From JAWXUD01 sp044432945 (GTDB lineage: Bacteria; Cyanobacteriota; Vampirovibrionia; Gastranaerophilales; Gastranaerophilaceae), in the NCBI GenBank assembly GCA_044432945.1, contig JAWXUD010000027.1:1-22092 (forward strand): a stretch of 22,092 nucleotides of DNA. Reading direction: 5' to 3'. A model generated the notes under the pieces. The model ran no database searches. It was not told the origin of the DNA and worked only from the letters and a program-made list of their open reading frames with translations. Positions within the stretch are counted from its first letter, which is position 1. Every line of letters begins with the position of its first letter. Of the stretch, positions 7,491 through 15,167 are shown piece after piece. Made by a program: the position numbers and the translations under genes.

Positions 7491-8453
7491 ATGTTTTTAA
7501 AATTCGCAGATTGGTTAATATATGGGGTATTTGGTCTTAGTTCTGAAACAAATTATGTGGCAGCGTTACACTTTTTTGTTTATGATGTCATTAAGATATT
7601 GTTTTTGTTGTTTGTCATAATATCTGTAATTTCATTTTTACGTGGTCAAATTGATAATGATAAATTCAGAAAATTTATTGAAAAACAACCTCGACCAGTT
7701 GCACATTTTCTAGCCGCAATATTGGGGGCAATAACTCCGTTTTGCTCTTGTTCATCAATTCCTATCTTTATTGGATTTTTAGAGGCTGGATTGCCATTTG
7801 GGGTTGCGATGACATTTTTAATAACTTCTCCAATGATTAACGAAATTGCCATTTTAGTTTTAGCGAGTGTTGTTGGTTGGAAAATCACAGCCCTATATCT
7901 TGTAACAGGGGTTGCAGTCGGCATGATTGGCGGATATTTGATGGAGAAATTTGGATTTAAAAAATATTTACAAGATTATTTAATTAAGCCGAAAGCTTGT
8001 TCTTGTTCTAGTGGTCAAGGAAAAAAGGAAAAGTCGACACTTAAAACAAAAGTTGTTGAGGCGATTGATTACGCAAAAGACTTGATGGAAAAAATCTGGC
8101 TTTTTGTAATGCTTGGTGTGGGAGTTGGGGCGTTTTTGCATGGGTATGTTCCAGCAGAATTTTTTGTAACCCATCTTGGCGATAACAATTTTTGGGCAGT
8201 GCCTGTTGCGGTTTTAGCGGGAATTCCACTTTATGCTGATGCGACAACAATCATTCCTATCGCACAGGTTTTGATTAATAAAGGTGCGGCCATTGGTACG
8301 GTTTTGGTGTTTATGATGGCAACGGTTGGGCTTTCATTACCTGAGATGATAATCATTTCAAGGGTTATGAAAAAAGAATTAATCATTAGATTTGTTGTAT
8401 TTATGTTTGTCACATTTATTTTAGTTGGTTATCTGTATAATTGGTTAATTTAA
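7491..8453 (+). CDS. Permease of the SO_0444/ArsP (DUF318) family, probable metal or metalloid exporter
   Basis: The protein is integral to the membrane (320 aa), with about eight hydrophobic segments. The family signature PFCSCSS (83-89, with Cys85 and Cys87) followed by PIFIGFLEAGLPFGVAMTFLITSPM lies in the first half. A second half starting near residue 200 repeats the pattern (PLYADATTIIPIA...). Between the halves is a cytoplasmic Lys-rich loop with Cys170-Ser-Cys172, a possible metal-capture site. Relatives export organoarsenicals (ArsP) or Cu/Zn (SO_0444 type). Divergent pairing with an ArsR-family sensor supports metal- or metalloid-induced efflux; the substrate cannot be told from sequence alone. 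A GGAGGAG-type site lies a few nt before the ATG. Confidence 0.88.
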   Translation: MFLKFADWLIYGVFGLSSETNYVAALHFFVYDVIKILFLLFVIISVISFLRGQIDNDKFRKFIEKQPRPVAHFLAAILGAITPFCSCSSIPIFIGFLEAGLPFGVAMTFLITSPMINEIAILVLASVVGWKITALYLVTGVAVGMIGGYLMEKFGFKKYLQDYLIKPKACSCSSGQGKKEKSTLKTKVVEAIDYAKDLMEKIWLFVMLGVGVGAFLHGYVPAEFFVTHLGDNNFWAVPVAVLAGIPLYADATTIIPIAQVLINKGAAIGTVLVFMMATVGLSLPEMIIISRVMKKELIIRFVVFMFVTFILVGYLYNWLI

Positions 8454-8491
8454 AAAGGGGAATATTTTTTAGTCATTGTAAAGAGACACAT

Positions 8492-8630
8492 GGTTTGAGA
8501 ATAAAGGACGGATAGTTTGAGAAAAAAGATTAATTTAATAGTTTCATTTTGACGTAAATGGATAGTTATTACTTGACATAGAGAATGAGAAAAAGTGACA
8601 GAGGAGATTGAGAAAAATAATTAATATCAT
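8492..8630 (+). repeat. Array of TTGA(G/C) repeats, probable transposon end / transposase-binding sites
   Basis: TGAGAA occurs at 8496, 8518, 8586 and 8609, i.e. two pairs with 22-23 bp spacing about three such units apart. Each is followed by an A-rich stretch, and TTGAC sites are added at 8548 and 8573. The block 8492-8528 matches 19030-19066 at roughly 30 of 37 positions in the same orientation. Iterated sites spaced by about two helical turns are typical of Mu/Tn7/Tn5053-type element ends. It lies between the permease and the Hachiman genes and marks the probable left border of the island. Confidence 0.6.
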
Positions 8631-8657
8631 TTAATTTTTTCAATTTTTCTTTTTATT

Positions 8658-8663
8658 TATAAT
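8658..8663 (+). promoter_or_regulatory. Possible -10 element for the Hachiman operon
   Basis: TATAAT, 67 nt before the hamA start, with only a T-rich stretch at the -35 position. A TATAAA at 8674 is an alternative. Confidence 0.35.
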
Positions 8664-8729
8664 GCCATCGGGGCTATAAAAAGCATATTTTTCATGTTAC
8701 CATTAATGGTAGAAAAGGAATGTTTTATT

Positions 8730-9542
8730 ATGGCTTGGGTTGATAAATTTAAAAACTGGCTAGGCGAAGAACCTTCAATAATTACAAATGAAAACAAGAT
8801 TGTGCGTATTTTTTCCTTTAAGCATAATATTGTCGATAATTTAATAATGTCGGATTGGGCAAAACATTTCAGGGAACATTATTGTCTAGATACGGAAATT
8901 GACATAATGAGGGATGGTACGGGGTTAACACGTTCTGAATATTTAACAAATATGAAGTTTCCAGATAAATCAGCCGCTCCTGGTCCAAGCATTAGAGCTG
9001 GGGACTTTGGGGAAATTTTGGTTGCTGATTATCTTGAATTTATCATGAATTATTGGGTTCCAAGAACAAGATATTCACGTAAAACAATAAAAAACGAATC
9101 CACTAAGGGGTCTGACATTATAGGCTTTAAATTCATTGATGATACTGAAAGCCCAAAAGACACACTCGCAGTTTTTGAAGCGAAGGCAAATTTTGTTAGT
9201 AGAATGGACAACAGGCTTAATGATGCGATAAATGATTCAGCTAAAGATAGAATTAGGGATGCAGAATCATTAAATGCAATTAAGCAAAGGTTCATTGATA
9301 ACAAAGAATTTGACAAAGTTCGAAACATTTCTCGTTTTCAAAATCCTTCAGACAAGCCATATAAAAAAATCTATGGAGCTGTTGCATTATTTTCAAACGA
9401 TATATTTACTGAAGAGAATATAAAGGAAGCTACAATTGTTAAGCATCCGCATCCCAATAATTTGGAACTGATAACAATTAAGGGTGATGATATGATGACT
9501 TTAGTGCATGAACTTTATAAGAGGGCATCGGATGAGGCCTGA
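8730..9542 (+). CDS. hamA: Hachiman anti-phage protein HamA (DUF1837 nuclease-like)
   Basis: HamA is the nuclease-like partner of the HamB helicase in the Hachiman system, which degrades DNA when HamB detects damaged or invading DNA. This 270-residue protein has the DUF1837 layout: GDFGE (91-95), KGSD (126-129) and FEAK (149-152), giving a PD-(D/E)xK-like set Glu95, Asp129, Glu150 and Lys152. The ATG at 8730 follows an AAAAGGA site; a further in-frame ATG at 8694 would add 12 hydrophobic residues without support. The gene overlaps the start of hamB by 11 nt, indicating translational coupling. The key residues are all intact, so HamA itself looks functional. Confidence 0.85.
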   Translation: MAWVDKFKNWLGEEPSIITNENKIVRIFSFKHNIVDNLIMSDWAKHFREHYCLDTEIDIMRDGTGLTRSEYLTNMKFPDKSAAPGPSIRAGDFGEILVADYLEFIMNYWVPRTRYSRKTIKNESTKGSDIIGFKFIDDTESPKDTLAVFEAKANFVSRMDNRLNDAINDSAKDRIRDAESLNAIKQRFIDNKEFDKVRNISRFQNPSDKPYKKIYGAVALFSNDIFTEENIKEATIVKHPHPNNLELITIKGDDMMTLVHELYKRASDEA

Positions 9543-11157
9543 AAATTATTCTAACGAACTTTTGGGCATGACTCGTGCTAAAGCCAAAATGTATGAATAT
9601 GCGATTCCTTTAGAGGCTCATATCAAAGTAGAACCTGAAGAAATTGTAAAACTTTTTCCGTTAGTTATTGGTCTTTTAGGTGATTTTTCTGTTAATTTTT
9701 ATACTATTGATGATGAAGAATTAATAAATGAATTAAGAAATAAACTTATTTTTTCAGCTCATTTTTTAGATTCTTATTTTAATTCCAAATTATGGACAGA
9801 AAATGATGATTATTATATCTTGCTGGGTTCCGCCACTTATTATCTATGTAGCTTGCCTGGAAGCTCAATGGTTCTTGCAAAAAAACTAAAGTTTAATGAT
9901 TTAAACCTTGAAGCAAACAAACTTGAAAATCTTTTGTTGAGCTTTTTAAAAAATGACTTTAGTAAAAAAGTTGAAGATGGGATTTATATTGATGACATTA
10001 ACGAAATAATAGAAAAATGGTACATGTTTATTAATACGGGCAATAATGAAAAAACAGTATTCGTAGCAGTCGATAATTTACGAAGCAAAATATACAAAAC
10101 TGGAACACCGAGAGAATTGTTATTAATTGATGTTATCAGTGCTGTCATTAAAGAAAAATTCCAAAATTCAACTTGGCATTGTTTACCACTTTATTCAGAA
10201 CTTTTGCCCCAAGAATGGCAACCAGTTATAACAAAAAACAATTTTATAAAAGAATTATGGCAAGCTCAGCACCTTATAGGGCAATACGATGTTCTAAAAG
10301 GAAAATCTGCTACAATCCAAATGCCTACAAGTGCTGGTAAAACGAAAGCTACTGAATTAATAATTCGTAGTGCATTTTTATCAGATAGGACTGATTTAGC
10401 TGTCATCGTTGCACCTTTTAGGGCTTTATGTGCCGACATTAGAGATAGCCTTTATGAAGCATTTATTGATGAAAATATCAATATTACCAATGCAACAGAT
10501 GTTTACCAAAATGATTTTGAAATTAATGATTCAGAAAGTAAGCAAATAGTTATATTAACTCCTGAAAAGTTATTGTATATTATTCGACAAACCCCAGAAT
10601 TGACTAAAAAAATTGGTTTAATAATTTATGACGAAGGACACCAATTTGATAGCGCTGTAAGAGGTACTAATTACGAGCTGTTGTTATCTTCGTTGAAAAT
10701 AATGATACCTAAAGAGTCCCAAACAGTTCTTATTTCGGCAGTTATGAGCAATATTGAAGATATTAATAATTGGTTAAACGAAGAAGACTCAAGTATTGTT
10801 CAAGGAAATAATTTGTCACCAACTTATAGAACAATTGCTTTTACTAGCTGGAAAGATAAATTGGGAAGAGTTGAATATGTTAATATAAATAACCCCGATA
10901 AACAAGAATACTATGTTCCAAGGGTGATTGAACAAGAAAAATTACAGCTATTTGGCAAAGAAAGAACACCTCGTTATTTTCCCGATAAAGAAGATCCTGC
11001 CTCAATTTCTTTATACATGGGATTAAAGCTTGTTAACCAAGGCAGTATTGCAATATTTTGCGGACGAAAAAATTCAGTACCAAGACTTTGTGAAAACATT
11101 TTGGATGCCATACAGTCGCAAATTATCTTTAAACACCCCTCTCCCTTATTCCGATAA
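9532..11157 (+). CDS. hamB: HamB helicase, N-terminal part (reading frame broken near 11110)
   Basis: Superfamily 2 DEAD/DEAH-like helicase of the Hachiman system. The start at 9532 (MRPENYSNELLG...) follows an AAGAGG site and overlaps hamA; an earlier in-frame ATG at 9508 is inside hamA without a ribosome site. After about 250 residues of HamB-type N-terminal region come Walker A PTSAGKT (265-271), motif Ia VAPFRALC, motif Ib TPEKLLY, Walker B IIYDEGH (364-370) and motif III-like LISAVMSN. The chain then passes GSIAIFCGRKNSVPRLCENILDA and leaves its natural frame at about 11110, ending at an out-of-frame stop. The rest of the helicase continues in the +2 frame. Without recA-like domain 2, this product would be inactive. 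Confidence 0.85.
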   Translation: MRPENYSNELLGMTRAKAKMYEYAIPLEAHIKVEPEEIVKLFPLVIGLLGDFSVNFYTIDDEELINELRNKLIFSAHFLDSYFNSKLWTENDDYYILLGSATYYLCSLPGSSMVLAKKLKFNDLNLEANKLENLLLSFLKNDFSKKVEDGIYIDDINEIIEKWYMFINTGNNEKTVFVAVDNLRSKIYKTGTPRELLLIDVISAVIKEKFQNSTWHCLPLYSELLPQEWQPVITKNNFIKELWQAQHLIGQYDVLKGKSATIQMPTSAGKTKATELIIRSAFLSDRTDLAVIVAPFRALCADIRDSLYEAFIDENINITNATDVYQNDFEINDSESKQIVILTPEKLLYIIRQTPELTKKIGLIIYDEGHQFDSAVRGTNYELLLSSLKIMIPKESQTVLISAVMSNIEDINNWLNEEDSSIVQGNNLSPTYRTIAFTSWKDKLGRVEYVNINNPDKQEYYVPRVIEQEKLQLFGKERTPRYFPDKEDPASISLYMGLKLVNQGSIAIFCGRKNSVPRLCENILDAIQSQIIFKHPSPLFR

Positions 11158-12673
11158 TGAAGAGATGCAAAAAATTCATTCACTATATGCAAAGAACTTA
11201 GGTGATGAATGCGTTTTAACCAAAACTGCTAGACTCGGTATTTTATCACATTACAGCAATATCCCACAAGGCATAAGATCCTCTGTTGAATATGCCATGA
11301 AGACTGCTAAAGCAAAATTTATAATTTGTACATCTACTCTTGCCCAAGGCGTAAATTTACCATTAAGATATTTGATTGTATCTAGTACGCAACAAGGAGT
11401 AGATCGTATTTCTACAAGAGATTTTCAAAATTTGATTGGGAGGGCCGGCAGAGCTGGAATGTACACTGAGGGGAGTATAATTTTTGCAAACAATTCTTTG
11501 TTTGACAAAAGGATGCATTCTAAAGGGCGATATAAATGGAATAATGTTAAGGAACTTCTAGAATTCAATAATACAGAACAATGCAATAGTATATTATTTA
11601 AAATATTTGAACCAATTCACAATAATCACCAATGGGACAAGTACAGATATATAATTAAAATGGATGCGTTAAAATTTGCAATACATTATGTCAATGACAC
11701 AATAAATGAGTTTATAACTGAAATAATGGAACACGAAACTAAAATAGTGGATGGACAAGATATTGGCTTTAAAATAGATTCTGTTAAAAAACAATGTGAG
11801 GAAAAGATTAATATCATTAAAAGTATAGAAGGTTTTATTCTTTCTCATATAGATTTAAATGATTTTTCAGAAGAAAACCTTGTAGCTTTAGTGCAATCAA
11901 CGTTAGCTTATCATTTGGGTAATAAGGAACAAAAAACTCAGTTTATAGAATTATTTAATTTGATTGCACAAAACATTAAAAACAAAGTACCGGAAGCTAA
12001 AAGAAGAATATATTTTTCAAAAACTTTGTACGGGGTCAATGCGACAATAGAGCTTGAAAAATGGATTAAAGATAATGTTGAGCAATTAATATTGGCAACA
12101 GAAATTCGCAGTTTTGTTAATTTAATTATGCCCATTTTTTCAAAAATTGTACAAAGTAAATATTTTGATAGATGTAGCTCCAAAGATTATTTAGAAAAAA
12201 TTATGGTTGACTGGATTAATGGCAAAGCTTATTATGAATTACTGGATAATCTAAACAATAATAAGATATGTTTAAAAACAACAAAACAAACACATAACTT
12301 TACTATAGATGATGTTATCAATTTTTGTGAAAATACTTTGGCTTTTGATGGAAGTCTTTTTGTTGGTACATTAATTGAAATAATTCAAGGCATTTATGGT
12401 GACGATATTTCATCTGAAGTTATGGAAGATTTAAAATTAAAACAAAAGATGATAAAGTATGGATTAAATAATGCCATTTCTATAAATATATATGAATTAG
12501 GATTTGTCGACAGGATTATTGCTCAAGATTTAACAACAATTATGAACAAAGTTTCATTAAAGTATGGTAATAAAAAAGAGCTTAGAGCAATGTTTAAACA
12601 TAATAAAACATCTACTCAGGAATATTTATCAAAATATCCATCATATTTTGTTGAAAAATTAGATTTTTTGTAA
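11105..12673 (+). CDS. hamB: HamB helicase, C-terminal part (continuation after frameshift)
   Basis: This frame carries the second helicase domain and C-terminal region missing from the preceding fragment: STLAQGVNLPLRYLIV (motif V-like), FQNLIGRAGRAGM (motif VI with its arginine fingers), then a long alpha-helical tail to 12673. The natural join is ...ILDA|YSRKLSLN..., where removing the A at 11110 restores one continuous frame of about 1046 residues. The in-frame ATG at 11105 has no ribosome site, and the frame is open back to a TTG at 11030, so separate expression is doubtful. Either hamB is a recent pseudogene, or the extra base is a sequence error or strain variant. The tail is not otherwise degraded, which favours a very recent event. 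Confidence 0.85.
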   Translation: MPYSRKLSLNTPLPYSDNEEMQKIHSLYAKNLGDECVLTKTARLGILSHYSNIPQGIRSSVEYAMKTAKAKFIICTSTLAQGVNLPLRYLIVSSTQQGVDRISTRDFQNLIGRAGRAGMYTEGSIIFANNSLFDKRMHSKGRYKWNNVKELLEFNNTEQCNSILFKIFEPIHNNHQWDKYRYIIKMDALKFAIHYVNDTINEFITEIMEHETKIVDGQDIGFKIDSVKKQCEEKINIIKSIEGFILSHIDLNDFSEENLVALVQSTLAYHLGNKEQKTQFIELFNLIAQNIKNKVPEAKRRIYFSKTLYGVNATIELEKWIKDNVEQLILATEIRSFVNLIMPIFSKIVQSKYFDRCSSKDYLEKIMVDWINGKAYYELLDNLNNNKICLKTTKQTHNFTIDDVINFCENTLAFDGSLFVGTLIEIIQGIYGDDISSEVMEDLKLKQKMIKYGLNNAISINIYELGFVDRIIAQDLTTIMNKVSLKYGNKKELRAMFKHNKTSTQEYLSKYPSYFVEKLDFL

Positions 12674-12692
12674 TTAGAAATCAATAATATAT

Positions 12693-13973
12693 TTAAAACA
12701 ATCTTTCCCAAATATCTTCAAGTCTTTTGGCAATATGATAAGCAAGTAATGGCGGTACTGCATTTCCAATAAGCTTATAACCACTACTTGCACTTAGTAA
12801 ATATCTGCTAGAAGAATTTTCATTTTTTTGAACAAATTTGTAGGAATCAGGGAAAGTTTGAAATCTTGCACATTCTCTTACGGTTAGTCGTCTTTCGGGT
12901 AAGCCCTTATTCAATTCTTCAAGCATTTTCCCTCCTTTATCAAGTCCCAATCGGCGATACTCAATATTTCCGTGATGCTCTGCTCTAATAGTTGGCGACA
13001 GTCCATTTAGATTGATTTCCGTCTGCCCTTGTGATTTAGGGCAATATTTTGCTTTCGAATAATGAATTTGAGCTAAATCCTTGCTTTCAAAATCTGGTTC
13101 ATTTAAGTCTTTTATCACCTCATAAGTTGTTGAATATGGCTTTAACGAGGTTAAGTCATGAGTTAAGCATAATTGAGTGACTTTTTGTTGATTATAGTGT
13201 GTAATTCTTGGGTAGGGGTTGTAGCTAGAATTAATATTTTCTTTACTCAATTCGCTAAAAGCTTCTTTTTTTAAAAACTTTTTATTGAATCCAATAAAAA
13301 TTACACGTTCTCTTCGTTGAGGAACACCATAATCACCTGCAAATAAAACTTTAGCAGGTACAACCAGATAACCGTTATCGATATTTCTAAAATCTCTTTC
13401 TATGATGTCTTTTACATCCTTAAAAGAAACTAACCCTTTTACATTTTCAGCAATAAAGACCTTTGGCTTAGTTATCTCTATAACTTCTTTCATCCATAAA
13501 TACAGCATTCCTCTGGTTTCTGTTGTCGGAACATCCTCTGCATTTAATTTACCATTATGACTTTTATGAGAATTAAATCCATTTCTTTTTCCTGCAACAC
13601 TAAAGTCTTGGCACGGAAAACCTCCCGTTACAATGTCGATATTCTCGGGAAACTTATATTCGCCATTTTTATGAGCCTTAACGAGATCTACTATACTCTC
13701 AAGATGGAATATGTCATTTTTTTTATTTTTATTAAAATAAGAATTCCAAGCCACTTTTGCAAAGGGAAGAATATCATTTGCAAAAACAGTTTCAAAGGAG
13801 GTTTTTTTTAGCATTACAAAATCATTATTTGATTTATCTATCCAATGTACATTCAATTTTTCGTTAACACAACTGCTATGTACCTCAAAGCCTCCTTCAA
13901 AGCCTAAGTCCATTCCTCCACAGCCACTAAATAGCGATAAAACTTTTTTTGTTTTTGCCTTTGAGTTTTTCAT
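12693..13973 (-). CDS. Type II DNA (cytosine-5) methyltransferase
   Basis: Transfers a methyl group from AdoMet to C5 of cytosine, protecting host sites from the partner endonuclease. The motifs are complete: I LFSGCGGMDLGFE (14-26), IV GGFPCQDFSVAGKR (117-130, catalytic Cys121), VI ENV (176-178), VIII QRRERVIFIGF (219-229), IX-like RLTVRECARFQTFPDSY and X YKLIGNAVPPLL near the C-terminus. The target-recognition region lies at about 235-360 and includes SPTIRAEHHGNIEYRRL; I do not assign a sequence specificity. 426 aa is normal. The ATG has no Shine-Dalgarno and a TATAAT ends only 7 nt upstream, so a leaderless transcript is likely. It is divergent from the probable endonuclease and tail to tail with hamB. 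Confidence 0.95.
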   Translation of the reverse strand: MKNSKAKTKKVLSLFSGCGGMDLGFEGGFEVHSSCVNEKLNVHWIDKSNNDFVMLKKTSFETVFANDILPFAKVAWNSYFNKNKKNDIFHLESIVDLVKAHKNGEYKFPENIDIVTGGFPCQDFSVAGKRNGFNSHKSHNGKLNAEDVPTTETRGMLYLWMKEVIEITKPKVFIAENVKGLVSFKDVKDIIERDFRNIDNGYLVVPAKVLFAGDYGVPQRRERVIFIGFNKKFLKKEAFSELSKENINSSYNPYPRITHYNQQKVTQLCLTHDLTSLKPYSTTYEVIKDLNEPDFESKDLAQIHYSKAKYCPKSQGQTEINLNGLSPTIRAEHHGNIEYRRLGLDKGGKMLEELNKGLPERRLTVRECARFQTFPDSYKFVQKNENSSSRYLLSASSGYKLIGNAVPPLLAYHIAKRLEDIWERLF

Positions 13974-13978
13974 AATAT

Positions 13979-14003
13979 AGATTATAAATCAAAAATATAA
14001 TCT
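13979..14003. promoter_or_regulatory. Inverted repeat in the restriction-modification promoter region
   Basis: AGATTATA (13979-13986) and TATAATCT (13996-14003) form an 8-bp inverted repeat with a 9-bp centre. The left arm contains TATAAT reading toward the methyltransferase (7 nt before its ATG), and the right arm contains TATAAT reading toward the endonuclease. A factor bound here would control both genes. Confidence 0.5.
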
Positions 14004-14015
14004 TAATCTAGTTTG

Positions 14016-14024
14016 TGTTAGAAT
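14016..14024 (+). promoter_or_regulatory. Alternative extended -10 of the endonuclease gene
   Basis: TGT followed by TAGAAT (14019-14024), an extended -10 27 nt before the ATG at 14051. It competes with the TATAAT at 13996 as the real promoter. Confidence 0.35.
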
Positions 14025-14050
14025 GTTAAGAGAAAATTGAGGTGAGCTTC

Positions 14051-15157
14051 ATGGCAGATATATATACTCATTTGCGAGAGCTCGGTGTAGCTTTTTCTTT
14101 CTTCAATAAAAATAATATTGAAGAAATTTCACCTGTTTATTTTTTACAAATTTGCAATAAACACATTAAAAGTGGTACTACAATTAACATTTCACAAATA
14201 GCTGAAAATACTTTAAGTTTTACAGGTAGAGAACTAGAAACCATTAAAAATGCAATTAAATTAGGTGATGCCATTAAAGAACAGTTTAAAATCTCTGACA
14301 ATCCTAAGATAGCTTGGCTAGGTAATGATACACAATCTGACTCTCCTGTAGATTTAATTATAGATGAATATAAGTTTTCATTGAAAGAGGAAAGTTTCAT
14401 TCTTGAAAATATGGGGTTATATAAATTACTAAATATACTGTTGGACGATGAAATATACACCAAAGGGGTACATGTCTTTAAAGAATTTGCTAAAGAAGAA
14501 TTTGATAACTGGCTTAGGGTAACATGTAAATTATTGGTTGATTCTGATGAAAGTTTTGCAATAGAAAAACACGGCAAGTATGAAGCAGGAGGAAACATCG
14601 AAAGTGGCAATATAATGCTCGCTTATAATGAACAAAAAATTTGTTTGGATGACCCATTGAATATAAATTGTGAAAAGTTTGAAAATATTACAAATGCAAA
14701 AATCAGGGAATATGCCTTTAGCAAATGGCTTAAAGTAAATATTGAATCTAATCCTGAGTATGTTGCGGCAAAGAAACATTGTGCAGAGCAGGCTGGTTTA
14801 AATCTATTAGAATTAGTAAAACCTAGTGAGGAAAGCTCACCTAAGATGTTAAAAAGATTTTTCAGAATAGAACAAGATGAGTACTATTATGCAAAAACTA
14901 CTTCAAAAGAGATAAAAATTTATAAAGTCCCATCCGCTTTAGAGGCAGAGCAGAACATTAAAATAAAAGAGGTTAGCACTGCAGTCCCAAAATCTCAGTT
15001 GAATTTCTATACGGAAATAGAGAATATAAAAACTAATAAATCAATAACATTTAGAAATGAACTTAGATATTCGCATGGGCAGTTCAATGGCACCCCAGAG
15101 GCAAAATGTTATATTAGCGAAGGTGATTTAACTGCAATGTATGAAAGGGTTTTGTGA
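14051..15157 (+). CDS. Probable type II restriction endonuclease
   Basis: The gene stands directly divergent from the cytosine methyltransferase, the usual place for the partner nuclease. In the 368-residue product, SPVDLIIDEYKFSLKEES (98-115) fits the PD-(D/E)xK pattern with Asp101 and a Ser110-x-Lys112 variant of the ExK pair, followed by FILENMGLYKLLN, a helix style I associate with type II enzymes. The rest is mixed alpha/beta without membrane segments. The ATG at 14051 has an AGGTGA site; a GTG at 14042 is less likely. I do not recognise the exact enzyme family or site. Downstream, the TIR gene starts 10 nt after the stop or overlaps it, so the two are cotranscribed. Confidence 0.7.
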   Translation: MADIYTHLRELGVAFSFFNKNNIEEISPVYFLQICNKHIKSGTTINISQIAENTLSFTGRELETIKNAIKLGDAIKEQFKISDNPKIAWLGNDTQSDSPVDLIIDEYKFSLKEESFILENMGLYKLLNILLDDEIYTKGVHVFKEFAKEEFDNWLRVTCKLLVDSDESFAIEKHGKYEAGGNIESGNIMLAYNEQKICLDDPLNINCEKFENITNAKIREYAFSKWLKVNIESNPEYVAAKKHCAEQAGLNLLELVKPSEESSPKMLKRFFRIEQDEYYYAKTTSKEIKIYKVPSALEAEQNIKIKEVSTAVPKSQLNFYTEIENIKTNKSITFRNELRYSHGQFNGTPEAKCYISEGDLTAMYERVL

Positions 15158-15167
15158 TTTCAATATT

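Noticed and set aside
8492..8630. CRISPR array
   Set aside because: Repeats are short, unevenly spaced and A-rich with no constant spacer length; they fit transposase-binding sites better.
11030..11110. Separate start of a downstream gene at the TTG at 11030
   Set aside because: The segment before 11105 is an out-of-frame reading of the hamB N-terminal part and has no ribosome site.
11095..11115. Programmed ribosomal frameshift in hamB
   Set aside because: No slippery heptamer, shifty stop or downstream pseudoknot was found; a mutation or read error is simpler.
14137..14610. Minus-strand open frames inside the endonuclease gene (14137-14610, 14531-14779)
   Set aside because: Shadow frames of a well-supported plus-strand gene; no start signals.
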